In this document: positions 8,452-17,422 of the stretch, one piece after another
Position numbering within the stretch: position 1 is the first letter of the stretch
Layout of the letters: each line of letters opens with the position of its first letter
DNA from: Microbacterium testaceum
Lineage (GTDB): Bacteria > Actinomycetota > Actinomycetes > Actinomycetales > Microbacteriaceae
Assembly (NCBI RefSeq): GCF_003075375.1
Contig: NZ_QDFT01000004.1
Coordinates: forward strand, 1 to 64,000
DNA: 64,000 bases
Direction: 5' to 3'
Translations under genes and position numbers: made by a program
The notes under the pieces: generated by a model
Seen by the model: only the letters and a program-made list of their open reading frames with translations
Told to the model about the DNA's origin: nothing
Database searches by the model: none

Positions 8452-9510
8452 ATGGCACACGAGGACGACGCACTGGAGCACGAGAGGGCTTCCTGGAAGC
8501 CCGGCTCGGGTCTCGCCGTTGCGGTTCCGGACGCCGCACAGAACCCGGGTCTGCCCGGTCACCGTCAGCGCATGACGGACAAGGACCCGCATGAGATGAA
8601 GCGCGCGGTCCGCACGGTCTACACGCTGTTCTACATCTCGGTCGCGGCGAGCATCTGGGCGAGCATCGCCTACATGATCTTCCCGATCGAGTCGGGCGCG
8701 ATGGTCGACATCCGGTACAACAACCTCTTCATCGGACTGGGCATCGCCTTCGCGCTGCTCGCGATCGGCATCGCCACCATCCACTGGGGCAAGTCGGTCA
8801 TGTCCGACAAGGAGTACATCGAGGACCGCCACGCCACGCGCGGTCGCGACCAGGTCCGCGAGGGCGCGGTCAACGTCTTCGTCGAGGCCGAGAAGGACTC
8901 CGGCTTCGGACGTCGCGAGATCATCCGCAACTCGCTGTTCGCGGCCCTCGCCGCCTCGGTCATCCCCGGCATCACCCTGTTCCGCGGTCTCGCTCCGCAG
9001 GATCAGGACCCCGTGGTCAACCTCAGCCACACCATGTGGAAGCAGGGCATGCGCCTGGCGCACGACCCCTCGGGTCGCCCGATCCGCGCGGCTGACGTCA
9101 CCCTCGGTTCCGCGTTCCACGTCATCCCCGAAGAACTCGCCGGCCTGGGCCACGACGAGGGCTACCTCGAGGAGAAGGCTCGGGCGATCGTCCTGCTCAT
9201 GCGCATGCAGCCCGAGCAGCTCAACCCCGAGACCAACAAGCTGGACTGGTCGTACGACGGCATCATCGCGTACTCCAAGGTCTGCACCCACGTCGGCTGC
9301 CCCGTCGCTCTGTACGAGCAGCAGACCCACCACCTCCTGTGCCCCTGCCACCAGTCGCAGTTCGACGTCGCCAACGGCGCCGCCGTCATCTTCGGCCCGG
9401 CTGCCCGTCCCCTGCCGCAGCTCCCCATCACCGTCGACGCCGAGGGCTACCTCGTCGCGCAGAGTGACTTCCAGGAGCCCGTCGGCCCCAGCTTCTGGGA
9501 GCGCTCATGA
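8452..9510 (+). CDS. qcrA: Rieske iron-sulfur subunit of the bcc complex
   Basis: QcrA moves electrons from menaquinol at the Qo site to QcrC. The 352-residue protein has an N-terminal cytosolic stretch, three membrane helices (about 55-80, 90-110, 160-180), then the Rieske fold. The cluster ligands are in CTHVGCP (about 282) and CPCHQSQFD (about 302), two Cys-X-His motifs. GAGGAG stands 6 nt before the ATG. The stop overlaps the qcrB start as ATGA (9507-9510), so the two are coupled. The 39-bp gap after qcrC holds the palindrome TTACGTAA at 8428-8435. Confidence 0.95.
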   Translation: MAHEDDALEHERASWKPGSGLAVAVPDAAQNPGLPGHRQRMTDKDPHEMKRAVRTVYTLFYISVAASIWASIAYMIFPIESGAMVDIRYNNLFIGLGIAFALLAIGIATIHWGKSVMSDKEYIEDRHATRGRDQVREGAVNVFVEAEKDSGFGRREIIRNSLFAALAASVIPGITLFRGLAPQDQDPVVNLSHTMWKQGMRLAHDPSGRPIRAADVTLGSAFHVIPEELAGLGHDEGYLEEKARAIVLLMRMQPEQLNPETNKLDWSYDGIIAYSKVCTHVGCPVALYEQQTHHLLCPCHQSQFDVANGAAVIFGPAARPLPQLPITVDAEGYLVAQSDFQEPVGPSFWERS

Positions 9511-11351
9511 GTACCGGTACTCACCCCACCGAGAACGTCACGACCGAACCGGCCGTGTACTCCGGACCGCCGCAGGCCCCCGCGGGTCGCGACGGCAAGC
9601 CGCTCGGCGGCAAGTTCGTCGGTGCGGCCGCGAACTACCTCGACGAGCGGACCAGCATGTCCGGCATCGTCAAAGAGCTCGGTCGCAAGATCTTCCCCGA
9701 CCACTGGTCGTTCATGCTGGGCGAGATCGCGCTGTGGAGCTTCGTCGTCGTGCTGCTCTCGGGCACCTTCCTGACGTTCTTCTTCCAGGCCTCGATGGTC
9801 GAGACGCACTACAACGGCGCCTACGAGCCGATGCGCGGCATCGCGATGTCGGCGGCCATGGAGTCCGCTCTCCACATCTCGTTCGACCTCCGCGGTGGTC
9901 TGCTCGTCCGACAGATCCACCACTGGGCCGCTCTCGTGTTCGTCGCCGGTATCGGCGTCCACATGCTGCGCGTCTTCTTCACCGGCGCCTTCCGCAAGCC
10001 GCGCGAGCTCAACTGGGTGGTCGGCTTCATCCTGTTCATCCTCGCGATGGCCGAGGGCTTCACCGGCTACTCGCTCCCCGACGACCTGCTCTCGGGCAAC
10101 GGTCTGCGCATCATCGACGGCATGATCAAGGGTCTGCCGATCATCGGCACCTGGACCTCGTTCCTGCTGTTCGGCGGCGACTTCCCCGGCACCGCGATCG
10201 TCGGTCGCCTCTACACGCTGCACATCCTGCTGCTGCCGGCGATCCTCGTCGCGCTGCTCGCCGTGCACCTCATGCTGATGATCATCAACAAGCACACGCA
10301 GTTCGCCGGGCCCGCCCGCACGAACAGCAACGTCGTGGGCTACCCGATCCTCCCCGTGTACGCGTCCAAGATGGGCGGGTTCTTCTTCATCACCTTCGGT
10401 GTGATCGTCCTGATCGCCGCCCTGGTGACGATCAACCCGATCTGGAACTACGGCCCGTACGACCCGTCGCCGGTGTCGGCGGGTACCCAGCCCGACTGGT
10501 ACATCGGCTTCGCGGACGGCGCCCTGCGTCTCGTGCCGCCGCACCTCGAGTTCGTTCTCTGGGGTCACACCTGGTCGTGGAACATCATCCTGCCCGTCGC
10601 GGTTCTCGGACTGTTCATCGTGCTGGTCCTGGTGTACCCCTTCATCGAGGCGTGGGTCACGGGCGACAAGCGCGAGCACCACATCGCCCAGCGTCCCCGC
10701 AACGCGGCGACCCGCACGGCGATCGGCGCGGCCGGTGTCACGTTCTACGCCGTCATGTGGGCCGCGGCCTCGTCCGACATCATCGCGACGCACTTCAAGC
10801 TGACCATGGAGGGTGTCATCCACACCCTGCAGGCGCTGCTGATCCTGGGCCCGATCTTCGCCTACTTCGTCACCAAGCGCATCTGCATCGCGCTGCAGAA
10901 GAAGGACCGCGAGATCGCCCTGCACGGCTACGAGTCCGGACGCATCGTCCGCCTCCCCGGTGGCGAGTACATCGAGGTGCACCAGCCCGTCGACGAGTTC
11001 GAGCGGTGGAAGCTGGTCGACAACGAGACCTACGAGCCGCTGGTCGTGCGTCCCAACGACAAGGGCCAGATCCCCTGGCACGAGAACATCCGCGCCTCGG
11101 TGTCGCGCTGGTTCTTCGAGGACCGTCTCGCCCCGCTGACGCAGGCCGAGCTCGACGCCGCGAACGCCCACCAGCACCACGAGCTCGACCACATCGCGCA
11201 CGAAGAGGCCGACGAGATCGCCGGCGCCAATGCTCGTGCCGACGAGGACGGCCGCCCGCCGATGGCCATCGGTGAGCGGGTCGAGGTCGAGATCCCGGCG
11301 CCCAAGGGCCTCGCGGACCGCAACCGGTCGACGGACGACAAGAGCGAGTAA
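9507..11351 (+). CDS. qcrB: Cytochrome b subunit of the bcc complex
   Basis: QcrB holds both b hemes and the quinol oxidation and reduction sites. The 614-residue chain has the N-terminal heme-binding four-helix part (HISFDLRGGLLVRQIHHWAA about 130-149, IGVHMLRVFFTGAFRKPREL about 151-170) and the later LYTLHILLLP and HLMLMIINKH His pairs. The Qo-region PDWYIGF (about 331) departs from the PEWY form of mitochondria, as is usual in this phylum. A long C-terminal cytosolic tail of about 150 residues is present, as in other actinobacteria. Translation is coupled to qcrA, and a strong terminator follows. Confidence 0.95.
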   Translation: MSTGTHPTENVTTEPAVYSGPPQAPAGRDGKPLGGKFVGAAANYLDERTSMSGIVKELGRKIFPDHWSFMLGEIALWSFVVVLLSGTFLTFFFQASMVETHYNGAYEPMRGIAMSAAMESALHISFDLRGGLLVRQIHHWAALVFVAGIGVHMLRVFFTGAFRKPRELNWVVGFILFILAMAEGFTGYSLPDDLLSGNGLRIIDGMIKGLPIIGTWTSFLLFGGDFPGTAIVGRLYTLHILLLPAILVALLAVHLMLMIINKHTQFAGPARTNSNVVGYPILPVYASKMGGFFFITFGVIVLIAALVTINPIWNYGPYDPSPVSAGTQPDWYIGFADGALRLVPPHLEFVLWGHTWSWNIILPVAVLGLFIVLVLVYPFIEAWVTGDKREHHIAQRPRNAATRTAIGAAGVTFYAVMWAAASSDIIATHFKLTMEGVIHTLQALLILGPIFAYFVTKRICIALQKKDREIALHGYESGRIVRLPGGEYIEVHQPVDEFERWKLVDNETYEPLVVRPNDKGQIPWHENIRASVSRWFFEDRLAPLTQAELDAANAHQHHELDHIAHEEADEIAGANARADEDGRPPMAIGERVEVEIPAPKGLADRNRSTDDKSE

Positions 11352-11360
11352 TCGCGCAGA

Positions 11361-11394
11361 ACGAAACCCCGGTGCTTCGGCACCGGGGTTTCGT
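11361..11394 (+). terminator. Terminator of the ctaE-qcrCAB operon
   Basis: A perfect 15-bp stem (arms 11361-11375 and 11380-11394) with a TTCG tetraloop begins 9 bp after the qcrB stop and is followed by a T-containing stretch. Confidence 0.85.
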
Positions 11395-11485
11395 CGTTCT
11401 CGGCCGAGGTGCGCGCCGAGGCCCGTTGGCAGGATGCCGTCGGTCGTTGGCATCCCCTCCCCTCCCCCCGTGCCGCGGGCGCCTC

Positions 11486-11491
11486 TACCGT
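11486..11491 (+). promoter_or_regulatory. Leaderless -10 element of the rhodanese gene
   Basis: TACCGT ends 6 nt before the ATG at 11498. There is no Shine-Dalgarno match. Confidence 0.45.
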
Positions 11492-11497
11492 GGGGCC

Positions 11498-11905
11498 ATG
11501 ACCGACGCCCAGGACTACTTCGCCGCTCGACTCGCCTTCGAGACGGACCCCTCGGACGTGTACGCCGCACAGCGCTCCGGCGAACCCCTCACCCTCGTCG
11601 ACGTGCGCGGACACGATGCGTGGGCACAGGGGCGCATCAGAGGGGCCGTGCACCTGCCGTATCGAGAAATCGCCGAGCGCGCTCCGTCCGAGATCCCGCG
11701 CGACACCCCCGTCGTCGTCTACTGCTGGAGCCCCGGATGCAACGCCGGCCAGAAGGGCGCGCTCGCCTTCGCCCGCCTCGGCTACGACGTGCGCGAGATG
11801 ATCGGCGGCTACGAGTACTGGCTGCGAGAGGGACAGCCGGCCGAGAACGACGACGGCCCCCTCGAGCGCATCTTCGACCCCACGGTGATGGTCGTCCGCA
11901 GCTAA
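11498..11905 (+). CDS. Rhodanese-like domain protein
   Basis: This 135-residue single-domain rhodanese has LVDVRGHDAWAQGRIRGAVHLP (about 32-53) matching the CH2A region, and the active-site loop YCWSPGCN with its catalytic Cys at about residue 69. A second Cys (about 74) sits in the loop. Such proteins move sulfane sulfur or act as thiol sensors; the acceptor is unknown. ATG 11498 is preferred because the conserved domain follows and a TACCGT-N6 element precedes it; an upstream start at 11372 would run through the qcrB terminator. Confidence 0.85.
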   Translation: MTDAQDYFAARLAFETDPSDVYAAQRSGEPLTLVDVRGHDAWAQGRIRGAVHLPYREIAERAPSEIPRDTPVVVYCWSPGCNAGQKGALAFARLGYDVREMIGGYEYWLREGQPAENDDGPLERIFDPTVMVVRS

Positions 11906-11956
11906 GCGTCCGAGAGGGCGTCGACCGTCCTCCCCCGCACGACAGGCGGAAGACCG

Positions 11957-11962
11957 TAGGAT
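11957..11962 (+). promoter_or_regulatory. Leaderless -10 element of the iminopeptidase gene
   Basis: TAGGAT is followed by 6 nt and the ATG at 11969. The hexamer overlaps a GGATGCC heptamer (11959-11965). Confidence 0.55.
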
Positions 11963-11968
11963 GCCACG

Positions 11969-12919
11969 ATGCAGCATCCCCCTCTCGAGCCCTTCGCCCA
12001 CGGCTACCTCGACCGTCCCGACGGGGCGCGTCTGTACTGGGAGACGTCCGGCAACCCGCGCGGTCGACCCGCGCTCTACCTGCACGGCGGGCCGGGCGGA
12101 GGCCTCGGCAAAGGCGGCTACCGGCGGCGCTTCGACCCCGAGCTGTACCTCATCATCGGGCTGGACCAGCGGGGATGCGGGCGCAGCGAACCCTGGGCCT
12201 GCGACGACCTCGACAGCCTGTCGACGCAGACCATGGATCACCTGCTGGACGATCTCGAGGCGCTCCGCGAGCACCTCGGCGTCGAGCGCTGGCTGCTGCA
12301 CGGGGTGTCATGGGGATCGACCCTGGCGCTGGCGTACGCGCTCGAGCACCCGGCGCGCGTGAGCGAGATCGTCAACCTGGCCGTCACGACCGGCCACCGC
12401 TGGGAGATCGACTGGATCACCGACGGGATCGCACCGGTCTTCCCCGAGGCCCTCGCCGACCTGCGGGCGCTCCTCGACCCGGACGAACGCACTATCGAGG
12501 GCTACGCGCGACTCCTGCGCGACCCGGACCCCGCGGTGCGCGTCGAAGCAGCCGAGAGGTGGGACTCGTGGGAGGCGACGCACCTCTCGCTCGGGCCTCT
12601 CGCCGCCCCGGGTCCCCTGCACGCCGACCCGCACCAGCGCCGCAACTTCGCGACGTTGGTGACGCATTACTGGGCGCAGGACTGCTTCCTCCCCGGCGAG
12701 CGGTCGGTGCTCTCCCGAGCGCACGAACTCGCCGGCATTCCGGGCGTCCTCGTCCACGGGCGCCGCGACATCAGTGGACCCGCGCTGACGCCGTGGCGTC
12801 TTCATCACGCGTGGCCGGGCAGCCGACTCGAGATCGTCGAGGAAGACGGCCACGGGGGTCCTCGCAGCGCCGGGCTGTGCCAGCAGGCGATCGACGACTT
12901 CGCGCGTGCGGACGCATGA
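11969..12919 (+). CDS. pip: Prolyl (proline) iminopeptidase, alpha/beta hydrolase
   Basis: The enzyme removes N-terminal proline from peptides in the cytosol. The 316-residue sequence has the oxyanion-hole LHGGPGGGLG (about 39), the nucleophile elbow GVSWGSTLAL with Ser at about 113, an acid residue in HGRRDISGPA (about 268) and the catalytic His in EEDGHGGPR (about 293). DQRGCGRSEPW is characteristic of family S33 Pip. Length is typical (310-320). The gene is monocistronic, with an apparent leaderless start. Confidence 0.92.
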   Translation: MQHPPLEPFAHGYLDRPDGARLYWETSGNPRGRPALYLHGGPGGGLGKGGYRRRFDPELYLIIGLDQRGCGRSEPWACDDLDSLSTQTMDHLLDDLEALREHLGVERWLLHGVSWGSTLALAYALEHPARVSEIVNLAVTTGHRWEIDWITDGIAPVFPEALADLRALLDPDERTIEGYARLLRDPDPAVRVEAAERWDSWEATHLSLGPLAAPGPLHADPHQRRNFATLVTHYWAQDCFLPGERSVLSRAHELAGIPGVLVHGRRDISGPALTPWRLHHAWPGSRLEIVEEDGHGGPRSAGLCQQAIDDFARADA

Positions 12920-12955
12920 CGCCGAGCGGCAACGACCGACGATCGTCACGCAACG

Positions 12956-13747
12956 TCAGGCGGTCTCGACGTCCTCGGTGAACCAGCGGGCCGCCGAGCC
13001 GAAGAAGATCGGATCGGTGCCTATCGGCTCGTCGTCATCGACGACGTCGCAGACCACCACTGTGACGTTGTCCCGCGTCCCCGCCTCGAGGGCGAGGGCG
13101 ACGGCGTCCGCGGCCGCAGAGCGGGCATCGGGCGCCTGCGCGATCAGACGCGCGACATCGGCCTCGGGCACGTAGTCGGTCAGCCCGTCGCTGCACAGCA
13201 TCCATCGGTCGCCCGCGAGCGGGGGCCGTTCCGCCACCGAGACGACGTCGCCCTCGGCCCCGCCCAGAGAGGCCGTGATGATGTTCCGCCGCGGATGCGC
13301 CGCCGCGGCCTCGGGCGGGATGATGCCGTGGTCGACCAACGCCTGCACGTACGAGTCGTCGCGCGTCTCGCGCGAGAACTCGCCGTCGCGGAGCAGGTAG
13401 GCGCGGGAGTCACCCGTATGGGCGAGCAGCAGGTCGCCGCTCGTGCTCAAGAAGATGCCGGTGAAGGTCGTCGCCATGCCCTCGAGCGCGGGGTCGCGCT
13501 CGACGTGGGCGCGGATGTCCCAGTTCGCCTCACGGATTCGCACGAGCAGTCCGTCGGCATCCATGCTGCGACCACTCGTCGCCACGAGCCGGTGGACCAG
13601 GGCGGCGGATGCCAGATCCCCGGAAGGACCGCCGCCGACGCCGTCCGCGACCGCCGCACCCCAGGCCGCCGCGAAAGCGGCGTCCTGGTTGGTGGGACGG
13701 TGCGCGCCGGCGTCGGACGCGGCGGCCGCGATCAGCCGAACGGGCAC
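12956..13747 (-). CDS. PP2C-family Ser/Thr protein phosphatase
   Basis: This 263-residue PPM phosphatase has the metal-ligand motifs in order: PTNQDAAFA (about 17), VADGVGGGPSGDLAS (about 33), LAHTGDSRAYLLRDG (about 108), LCSDGLTDYV (about 185) and GTRDNVTVVVCD (about 224). It should dephosphorylate Ser/Thr phosphoproteins in the cytosol and has no membrane segment, unlike PstP. The start is GTG at 13747, 4 bp after the ctaF stop, so it is probably transcribed with the ctaC-ctaD-ctaF genes. The PASTA kinase is 36 kb away. Confidence 0.9.
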   Translation of the reverse strand: MPVRLIAAAASDAGAHRPTNQDAAFAAAWGAAVADGVGGGPSGDLASAALVHRLVATSGRSMDADGLLVRIREANWDIRAHVERDPALEGMATTFTGIFLSTSGDLLLAHTGDSRAYLLRDGEFSRETRDDSYVQALVDHGIIPPEAAAAHPRRNIITASLGGAEGDVVSVAERPPLAGDRWMLCSDGLTDYVPEADVARLIAQAPDARSAAADAVALALEAGTRDNVTVVVCDVVDDDEPIGTDPIFFGSAARWFTEDVETA

Positions 13748-13751
13748 GGGA

Positions 13752-14168
13752 TCAGCGCGCGAAGTACCCGCGGTAGTACTCGTACACCCAGCCGACGATG
13801 GCCACGGCGAACACCGCGAAACCGACGGGGACGAGCCAGCTACCGACGGCGAGGCCGATGACGGCGATCGCCGCGGACGCCGCGAGCACGATGGGCCACC
13901 ACGACCAGGGGCTGAACTCGCCCATCTCGGGGTCGCCGTCGTCGATGTCGGCGGTCAGGGTGTCTTCGGGCAGCTCTCCCCGCTGCGCCTTGAGGACGCG
14001 CCCGATGTAGAACGCGATCATCGAGGACATCAGGCCGAGGAAGGCCAGAGCCACCGTGCCGACCCACTCGACGCCGCCGTGCTGGAGCAGGCTCCAGACG
14101 GTGTAGACACCGGCGATGAGGAAGGCGAAGACCGCCAGGATCCACCAGAGATTGACGTTGGTGCGCAT
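13752..14168 (-). CDS. ctaF: Cytochrome c oxidase subunit IV, actinobacterial type
   Basis: CtaF is the small fourth subunit of the actinobacterial aa3 oxidase. The 138-residue protein has four hydrophobic segments (about 5-27, 35-57, 85-104, 108-128) and the ending YEYYRGYFAR typical of the family. I chose the ATG at 14168 (MRTNVNLWW), 4 bp after the ctaD stop, over a more upstream start inside ctaD. Confidence 0.92.
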   Translation of the reverse strand: MRTNVNLWWILAVFAFLIAGVYTVWSLLQHGGVEWVGTVALAFLGLMSSMIAFYIGRVLKAQRGELPEDTLTADIDDGDPEMGEFSPWSWWPIVLAASAAIAVIGLAVGSWLVPVGFAVFAVAIVGWVYEYYRGYFAR

Positions 14169-14172
14169 GTCG

Positions 14173-15936
14173 TTACTTGACCTCTCCGGCAGCTGCGTCG
14201 ACGACGGGCGTATCGGGAGCGTCCTTGGCCGGACCCACACCGACCGGGATGCCGGCCTCGGGGTGGTTCAGATCGAAGGCGGGACGCTCGCTGCGGATGC
14301 GCGGGATCGAGGTGAAGTTGTGACGCGGCGGCGGGCACGAGGTCGCCCACTCGAGCGATGCACCGTAACCCCACGGGTCGTCGACGGTGACCTTCGGCGC
14401 CTTGCGCGCGGTGATCCACACGTTGAGGAGGAACGGGATCATCGATGCGCCGAGGATCATCGAACCCACGGTCGACAGCTGGTTCTCCCACGTCCACCCA
14501 TCAGCGGCCGCGTAGTCGGCGTAGCGACGGACCATACCGTCGACACCCAGCCAGTGCTGGATGAGGAACGTCATGTGGAAGCCGATGAACAGCATCCAGA
14601 AGTGCACCATGCCGAGACGCTCGTTGAGCATCTTCCCGGTCCACTTGGGCCACCAGAAGTAGAAGCCGGCGAACATCGCGAACACGACCGTGCCGAACAC
14701 GACGTAGTGGAAGTGCGCCACGACGAAGTAGGAGTCCGACAGGTGGAAGTCCAGCGGCGGCGAGGCCAGGATGACGCCGGTGAGACCACCGAAGACGAAC
14801 GACACGAGGAAGCCGAGTGCGAAGACCATCGGCGTCTCGAACGTCACCGAACCACGCCAGAGCGTGCCGATCCAGTTGAAGATCTTCACGCCCGTGGGAA
14901 CCGCGATGAGCATCGTCATCAGCGCGAAGAACGGCAGCAGCACGCCACCCGTGACGTACATGTGGTGCGCCCACACGGCCACCGACAGAGCGGCGATCGC
15001 GATGGTGGCGTAGACGAGGGTCTTGTACCCGAAGATCGGCTTGCGGCTGAAGACCGGGAAGATCTCGGAGACGATGCCGAAGAACGGCAGCGCGATGATG
15101 TAGACCTCGGGGTGGCCGAAGAACCAGAACAGGTGCTGCCAGAGCAGGACGCCGCCGTTCTCGGGGCTGTAGATGTGCGAGCCCAGCACGCGGTCGGCGG
15201 CGGCGGCGAAGATCGCCGCGGCGAGGACCGGGAAGGCGAGCAGAATCAGGATGCTCGTGATGAGCGTGTTCCACGAGAAGATCGGCATGCGCCACATGGT
15301 CATACCCGGGGCGCGCATGGTCAGGATCGTGGTGATGAAGTTGACCGCGCCGAGGATCGTGCCGAAACCGCTGATGCCGAGACCCAGCATCCAGAGGTTT
15401 CCGCCGACGCCCGGAGAGAAGCTGGCATTCGCGAGCGGCTGATAGGCGAACCATCCGAAGCCGGCCGCACCCTGCGGGGTGAGGAAGCCGGAGACCGCGA
15501 TGGTCGAGCCGAAGAGGAACAGCCAGAACGCGAAGGCGTTCAGACGCGGGAAGGCCACGTCGGGGGCGCCGATCTGCAGCGGCAGCAGCGCGTTCGCGAA
15601 GCCCGCGAACAGCGGCGTCGCGAACATCAGCAGCATGATCGTGCCGTGCATGGTGAACAGCTGGTTGTACTGCTCTTTGGTCGGGATGATCTGCATCCCG
15701 GGCTCGAACAGCTCGGCGCGGATGATGAGCGCCATGACACCACCGAGCATGAAGAACACGACGGAGGCGATCAGGTACATGTACCCGATGGTCTTGTGGT
15801 CGGTGGACGTGATCCACTTGACGACCAGATTGCCCTTCTGCTCGACACGCGTGGTGCTCAGCAGTGCGGCTTGACGCGGCGGGAGAGTCGTCGGGCGCGA
15901 AGGGCCCGTCCCCTGGAGCGGAAGCGTCGTGGCCAT
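14173..15936 (-). CDS. ctaD: Cytochrome c oxidase subunit I
   Basis: The catalytic subunit of the aa3 oxidase holds heme a, heme a3 and CuB. The 587-residue chain has twelve hydrophobic segments. [11 protein letters not shown] (about 40) and [10 protein letters not shown] give the first heme a ligand, [13 protein letters not shown] (about 272) carries the CuB His and the cross-linked Tyr, HHMYVTG (about 322) gives two more CuB His, and HFHYVVFG (about 407) gives the heme ligands. The start is either ATG 15936 or GTG 15942; the GTG overlaps the ctaC stop as GTGA, and an AAGGGA ribosome site serves either. It is coupled to ctaC. Confidence 0.95.
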   Translation of the reverse strand: MATTLPLQGTGPSRPTTLPPRQAALLSTTRVEQKGNLVVKWITSTDHKTIGYMYLIASVVFFMLGGVMALIIRAELFEPGMQIIPTKEQYNQLFTMHGTIMLLMFATPLFAGFANALLPLQIGAPDVAFPRLNAFAFWLFLFGSTIAVSGFLTPQGAAGFGWFAYQPLANASFSPGVGGNLWMLGLGISGFGTILGAVNFITTILTMRAPGMTMWRMPIFSWNTLITSILILLAFPVLAAAIFAAAADRVLGSHIYSPENGGVLLWQHLFWFFGHPEVYIIALPFFGIVSEIFPVFSRKPIFGYKTLVYATIAIAALSVAVWAHHMYVTGGVLLPFFALMTMLIAVPTGVKIFNWIGTLWRGSVTFETPMVFALGFLVSFVFGGLTGVILASPPLDFHLSDSYFVVAHFHYVVFGTVVFAMFAGFYFWWPKWTGKMLNERLGMVHFWMLFIGFHMTFLIQHWLGVDGMVRRYADYAAADGWTWENQLSTVGSMILGASMIPFLLNVWITARKAPKVTVDDPWGYGASLEWATSCPPPRHNFTSIPRIRSERPAFDLNHPEAGIPVGVGPAKDAPDTPVVDAAAGEVK

Positions 15937-15938
15937 GA

Positions 15939-16820
15939 TCACTCGTTCCCTTCGGCGCCGGCCGTGTTGAGGTTCTGCAGGCGCGACAGATCACTGATGT
16001 CGCCGACGTCACCGGCGCTGCGGAGGGAGTCGAGGTAGTCCTCGTACTCGGCTTCGCTCACGACCTTGACGTTGAAAAGCATGGCGGAGTGGTATTCACC
16101 GCACAGCTCGGCGCACTTGCCCTCGTAGGTCCCCTCGCGGGTGGGCGTGAACGACCACTCGTTCTCGCGACCGAGGTACATGTCTTTCTTGTAGAGGAAG
16201 TCGATGATCCAGAAGGAGTGGATGACGTCGCGCGAGCGCAGGTCGATCTTCACCGTCTTGTTCACCGGCAGGTAGAGGGTGGGCACGTCCTGGAGGTCGT
16301 AACCATCGCTGGTGGCCTTGGCCTGCACACCCATGGAGTACACCGCGTCGGAGTTGTCCTCACGCTCGCCGTTGTACTGGAAGTCCCACGCCCACTGCTT
16401 GCCGTAGGCGGTGATGGAGACGTCGGGGTTCTCGTACTGCGTCTCGAGCGTGTTCTGATCGCGCGCCGTGAAGGCGAAGAAACCGACCACGAGGATCAGC
16501 GGAACGATGGTGTAGAAGATCTCGACCGGCATGTTGTAGCGCAGCTGCACCGGGAGACCTGACTGGCCCTTGCGACGGCGGTAGGCGATGACCGACCACA
16601 GCATCAGACCCCAGGTGATGACACCCACGGCCAGCAGGACGATCCACGAGTTGACCCACAGACCGGCGACCATGTCGGTGTGGTTCGTGGCAGGCGTGCC
16701 GTCATCGACGAAGCCGGGGAGGAAGCCGTGGAGCTGGGTCGTGGTGCAGCCCGAGAGGAGTGCGACGGAGGCGATCCCCAGGGGGAGCGCTGCCCAGCGA
16801 AGGCGACGTTTGGAGGGCAC
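15939..16820 (-). CDS. ctaC: Cytochrome c oxidase subunit II, lipoprotein
   Basis: Subunit II carries CuA and receives electrons from QcrC. The 293-residue precursor has a lipoprotein signal ending in LLSGC (Cys about 25), two membrane helices (about 55-80 and 100-120) and a cupredoxin domain. The CuA motif is [12 protein letters not shown] (about 238-249), with both Cys, His and Met, plus the upstream VIHSFW His. The start is GTG at 16820 with GGAAAGG about 7 nt before it. It is the first gene of ctaC-ctaD-ctaF and follows a promoter with an inverted repeat. Confidence 0.95.
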   Translation of the reverse strand: MPSKRRLRWAALPLGIASVALLSGCTTTQLHGFLPGFVDDGTPATNHTDMVAGLWVNSWIVLLAVGVITWGLMLWSVIAYRRRKGQSGLPVQLRYNMPVEIFYTIVPLILVVGFFAFTARDQNTLETQYENPDVSITAYGKQWAWDFQYNGEREDNSDAVYSMGVQAKATSDGYDLQDVPTLYLPVNKTVKIDLRSRDVIHSFWIIDFLYKKDMYLGRENEWSFTPTREGTYEGKCAELCGEYHSAMLFNVKVVSEAEYEDYLDSLRSAGDVGDISDLSRLQNLNTAGAEGNE

Positions 16821-16844
16821 AATGCACCTTTCCGGGTCGTGGAT

Positions 16845-16868
16845 GTTGCTCTGACAGTCTAGAGCAAC
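16845..16868 (-). promoter_or_regulatory. ctaC promoter with overlapping inverted repeat
   Basis: TAGACT on the minus strand (16857-16862) fits a -10 and gives a leader of roughly 30 nt. It lies within a perfect 8-bp inverted repeat, GTTGCTCT (16845-16852) and AGAGCAAC (16861-16868), separated by 8 nt. A dyad over the -10 is a plausible operator; the binding protein is unknown. Confidence 0.45.
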
Positions 16869-16908
16869 CTCTCACCGTTCTCAGGCCATTCGTCCAGTGC
16901 CGAGACAT

Positions 16909-16956
16909 CGAGAACCCCCGGAATCCACGGTGCGATCCGTGGCCCGGGGGCTCTCG
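16909..16956 (-). terminator. Terminator downstream of erpA
   Basis: A compound hairpin has outer arms 16909-16921 and 16944-16956 (13 bp, one mismatch) and an inner CCACGG/CCGTGG pair at 16925-16942. It lies between the erpA stop and the ctaC promoter and should insulate ctaC. Confidence 0.7.
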
Positions 16957-16984
16957 ATCCGACGCCGGCGAACGGCGTTTCAGG

Positions 16985-17350
16985 TCAGTGGAAGCTGTCG
17001 CCGCAGGCGCAGGAGCCCTGTGCGTTCGGGTTGTCGATCGTGAAGCCCTGCTCCGAGATCGTGTCCTTGAAATCGATGCTCGCACCGTCGAGGTACGGAA
17101 CGCTCATGTCGTCGACGATGACCTCGACGCCGTCGAAGTCGACGACCTTGTCGCCGTCGAGGTAGCGCTCGTCGAAGTAGAGCTGGTAGATGAGGCCGGA
17201 GCAGCCGCCGGGCTGGACGGCGACGCGGAGGCGGAGGTCGTCGCGACCCTCCTGCGACAGCAGGCTCTTCACCTTGTCGGAGGCGGCCGCGGTCAGGCCG
17301 ACGCCGTGCTCGCGGGTCTCGGCGGAGGACGACAGTGTGGTGTCGGTCAT
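16985..17350 (-). CDS. erpA: Iron-sulfur cluster insertion protein, A-type carrier
   Basis: This 121-residue A-type carrier passes Fe-S clusters to target apoproteins. The three cluster Cys are in GGCSGLIYQLYF (about 53) and the C-terminal GSCACGDSF (about 112-120), matching Cys-X(n)-Cys-X-Cys. Its closeness to the Rieske and oxidase genes is conserved in the phylum and fits supply of clusters to respiratory enzymes. AAGGG lies 8 nt before the ATG, and a TACACT -10 candidate sits at 17391-17396. Confidence 0.92.
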   Translation of the reverse strand: MTDTTLSSSAETREHGVGLTAAASDKVKSLLSQEGRDDLRLRVAVQPGGCSGLIYQLYFDERYLDGDKVVDFDGVEVIVDDMSVPYLDGASIDFKDTISEQGFTIDNPNAQGSCACGDSFH

Positions 17351-17422
17351 GGCGATGCCCTTCGGGTTGTTCGGTCGCGGGGACGGTTCGAGTGTACGCC
17401 CGTCCCGCCCCCGCGGCTTCGA

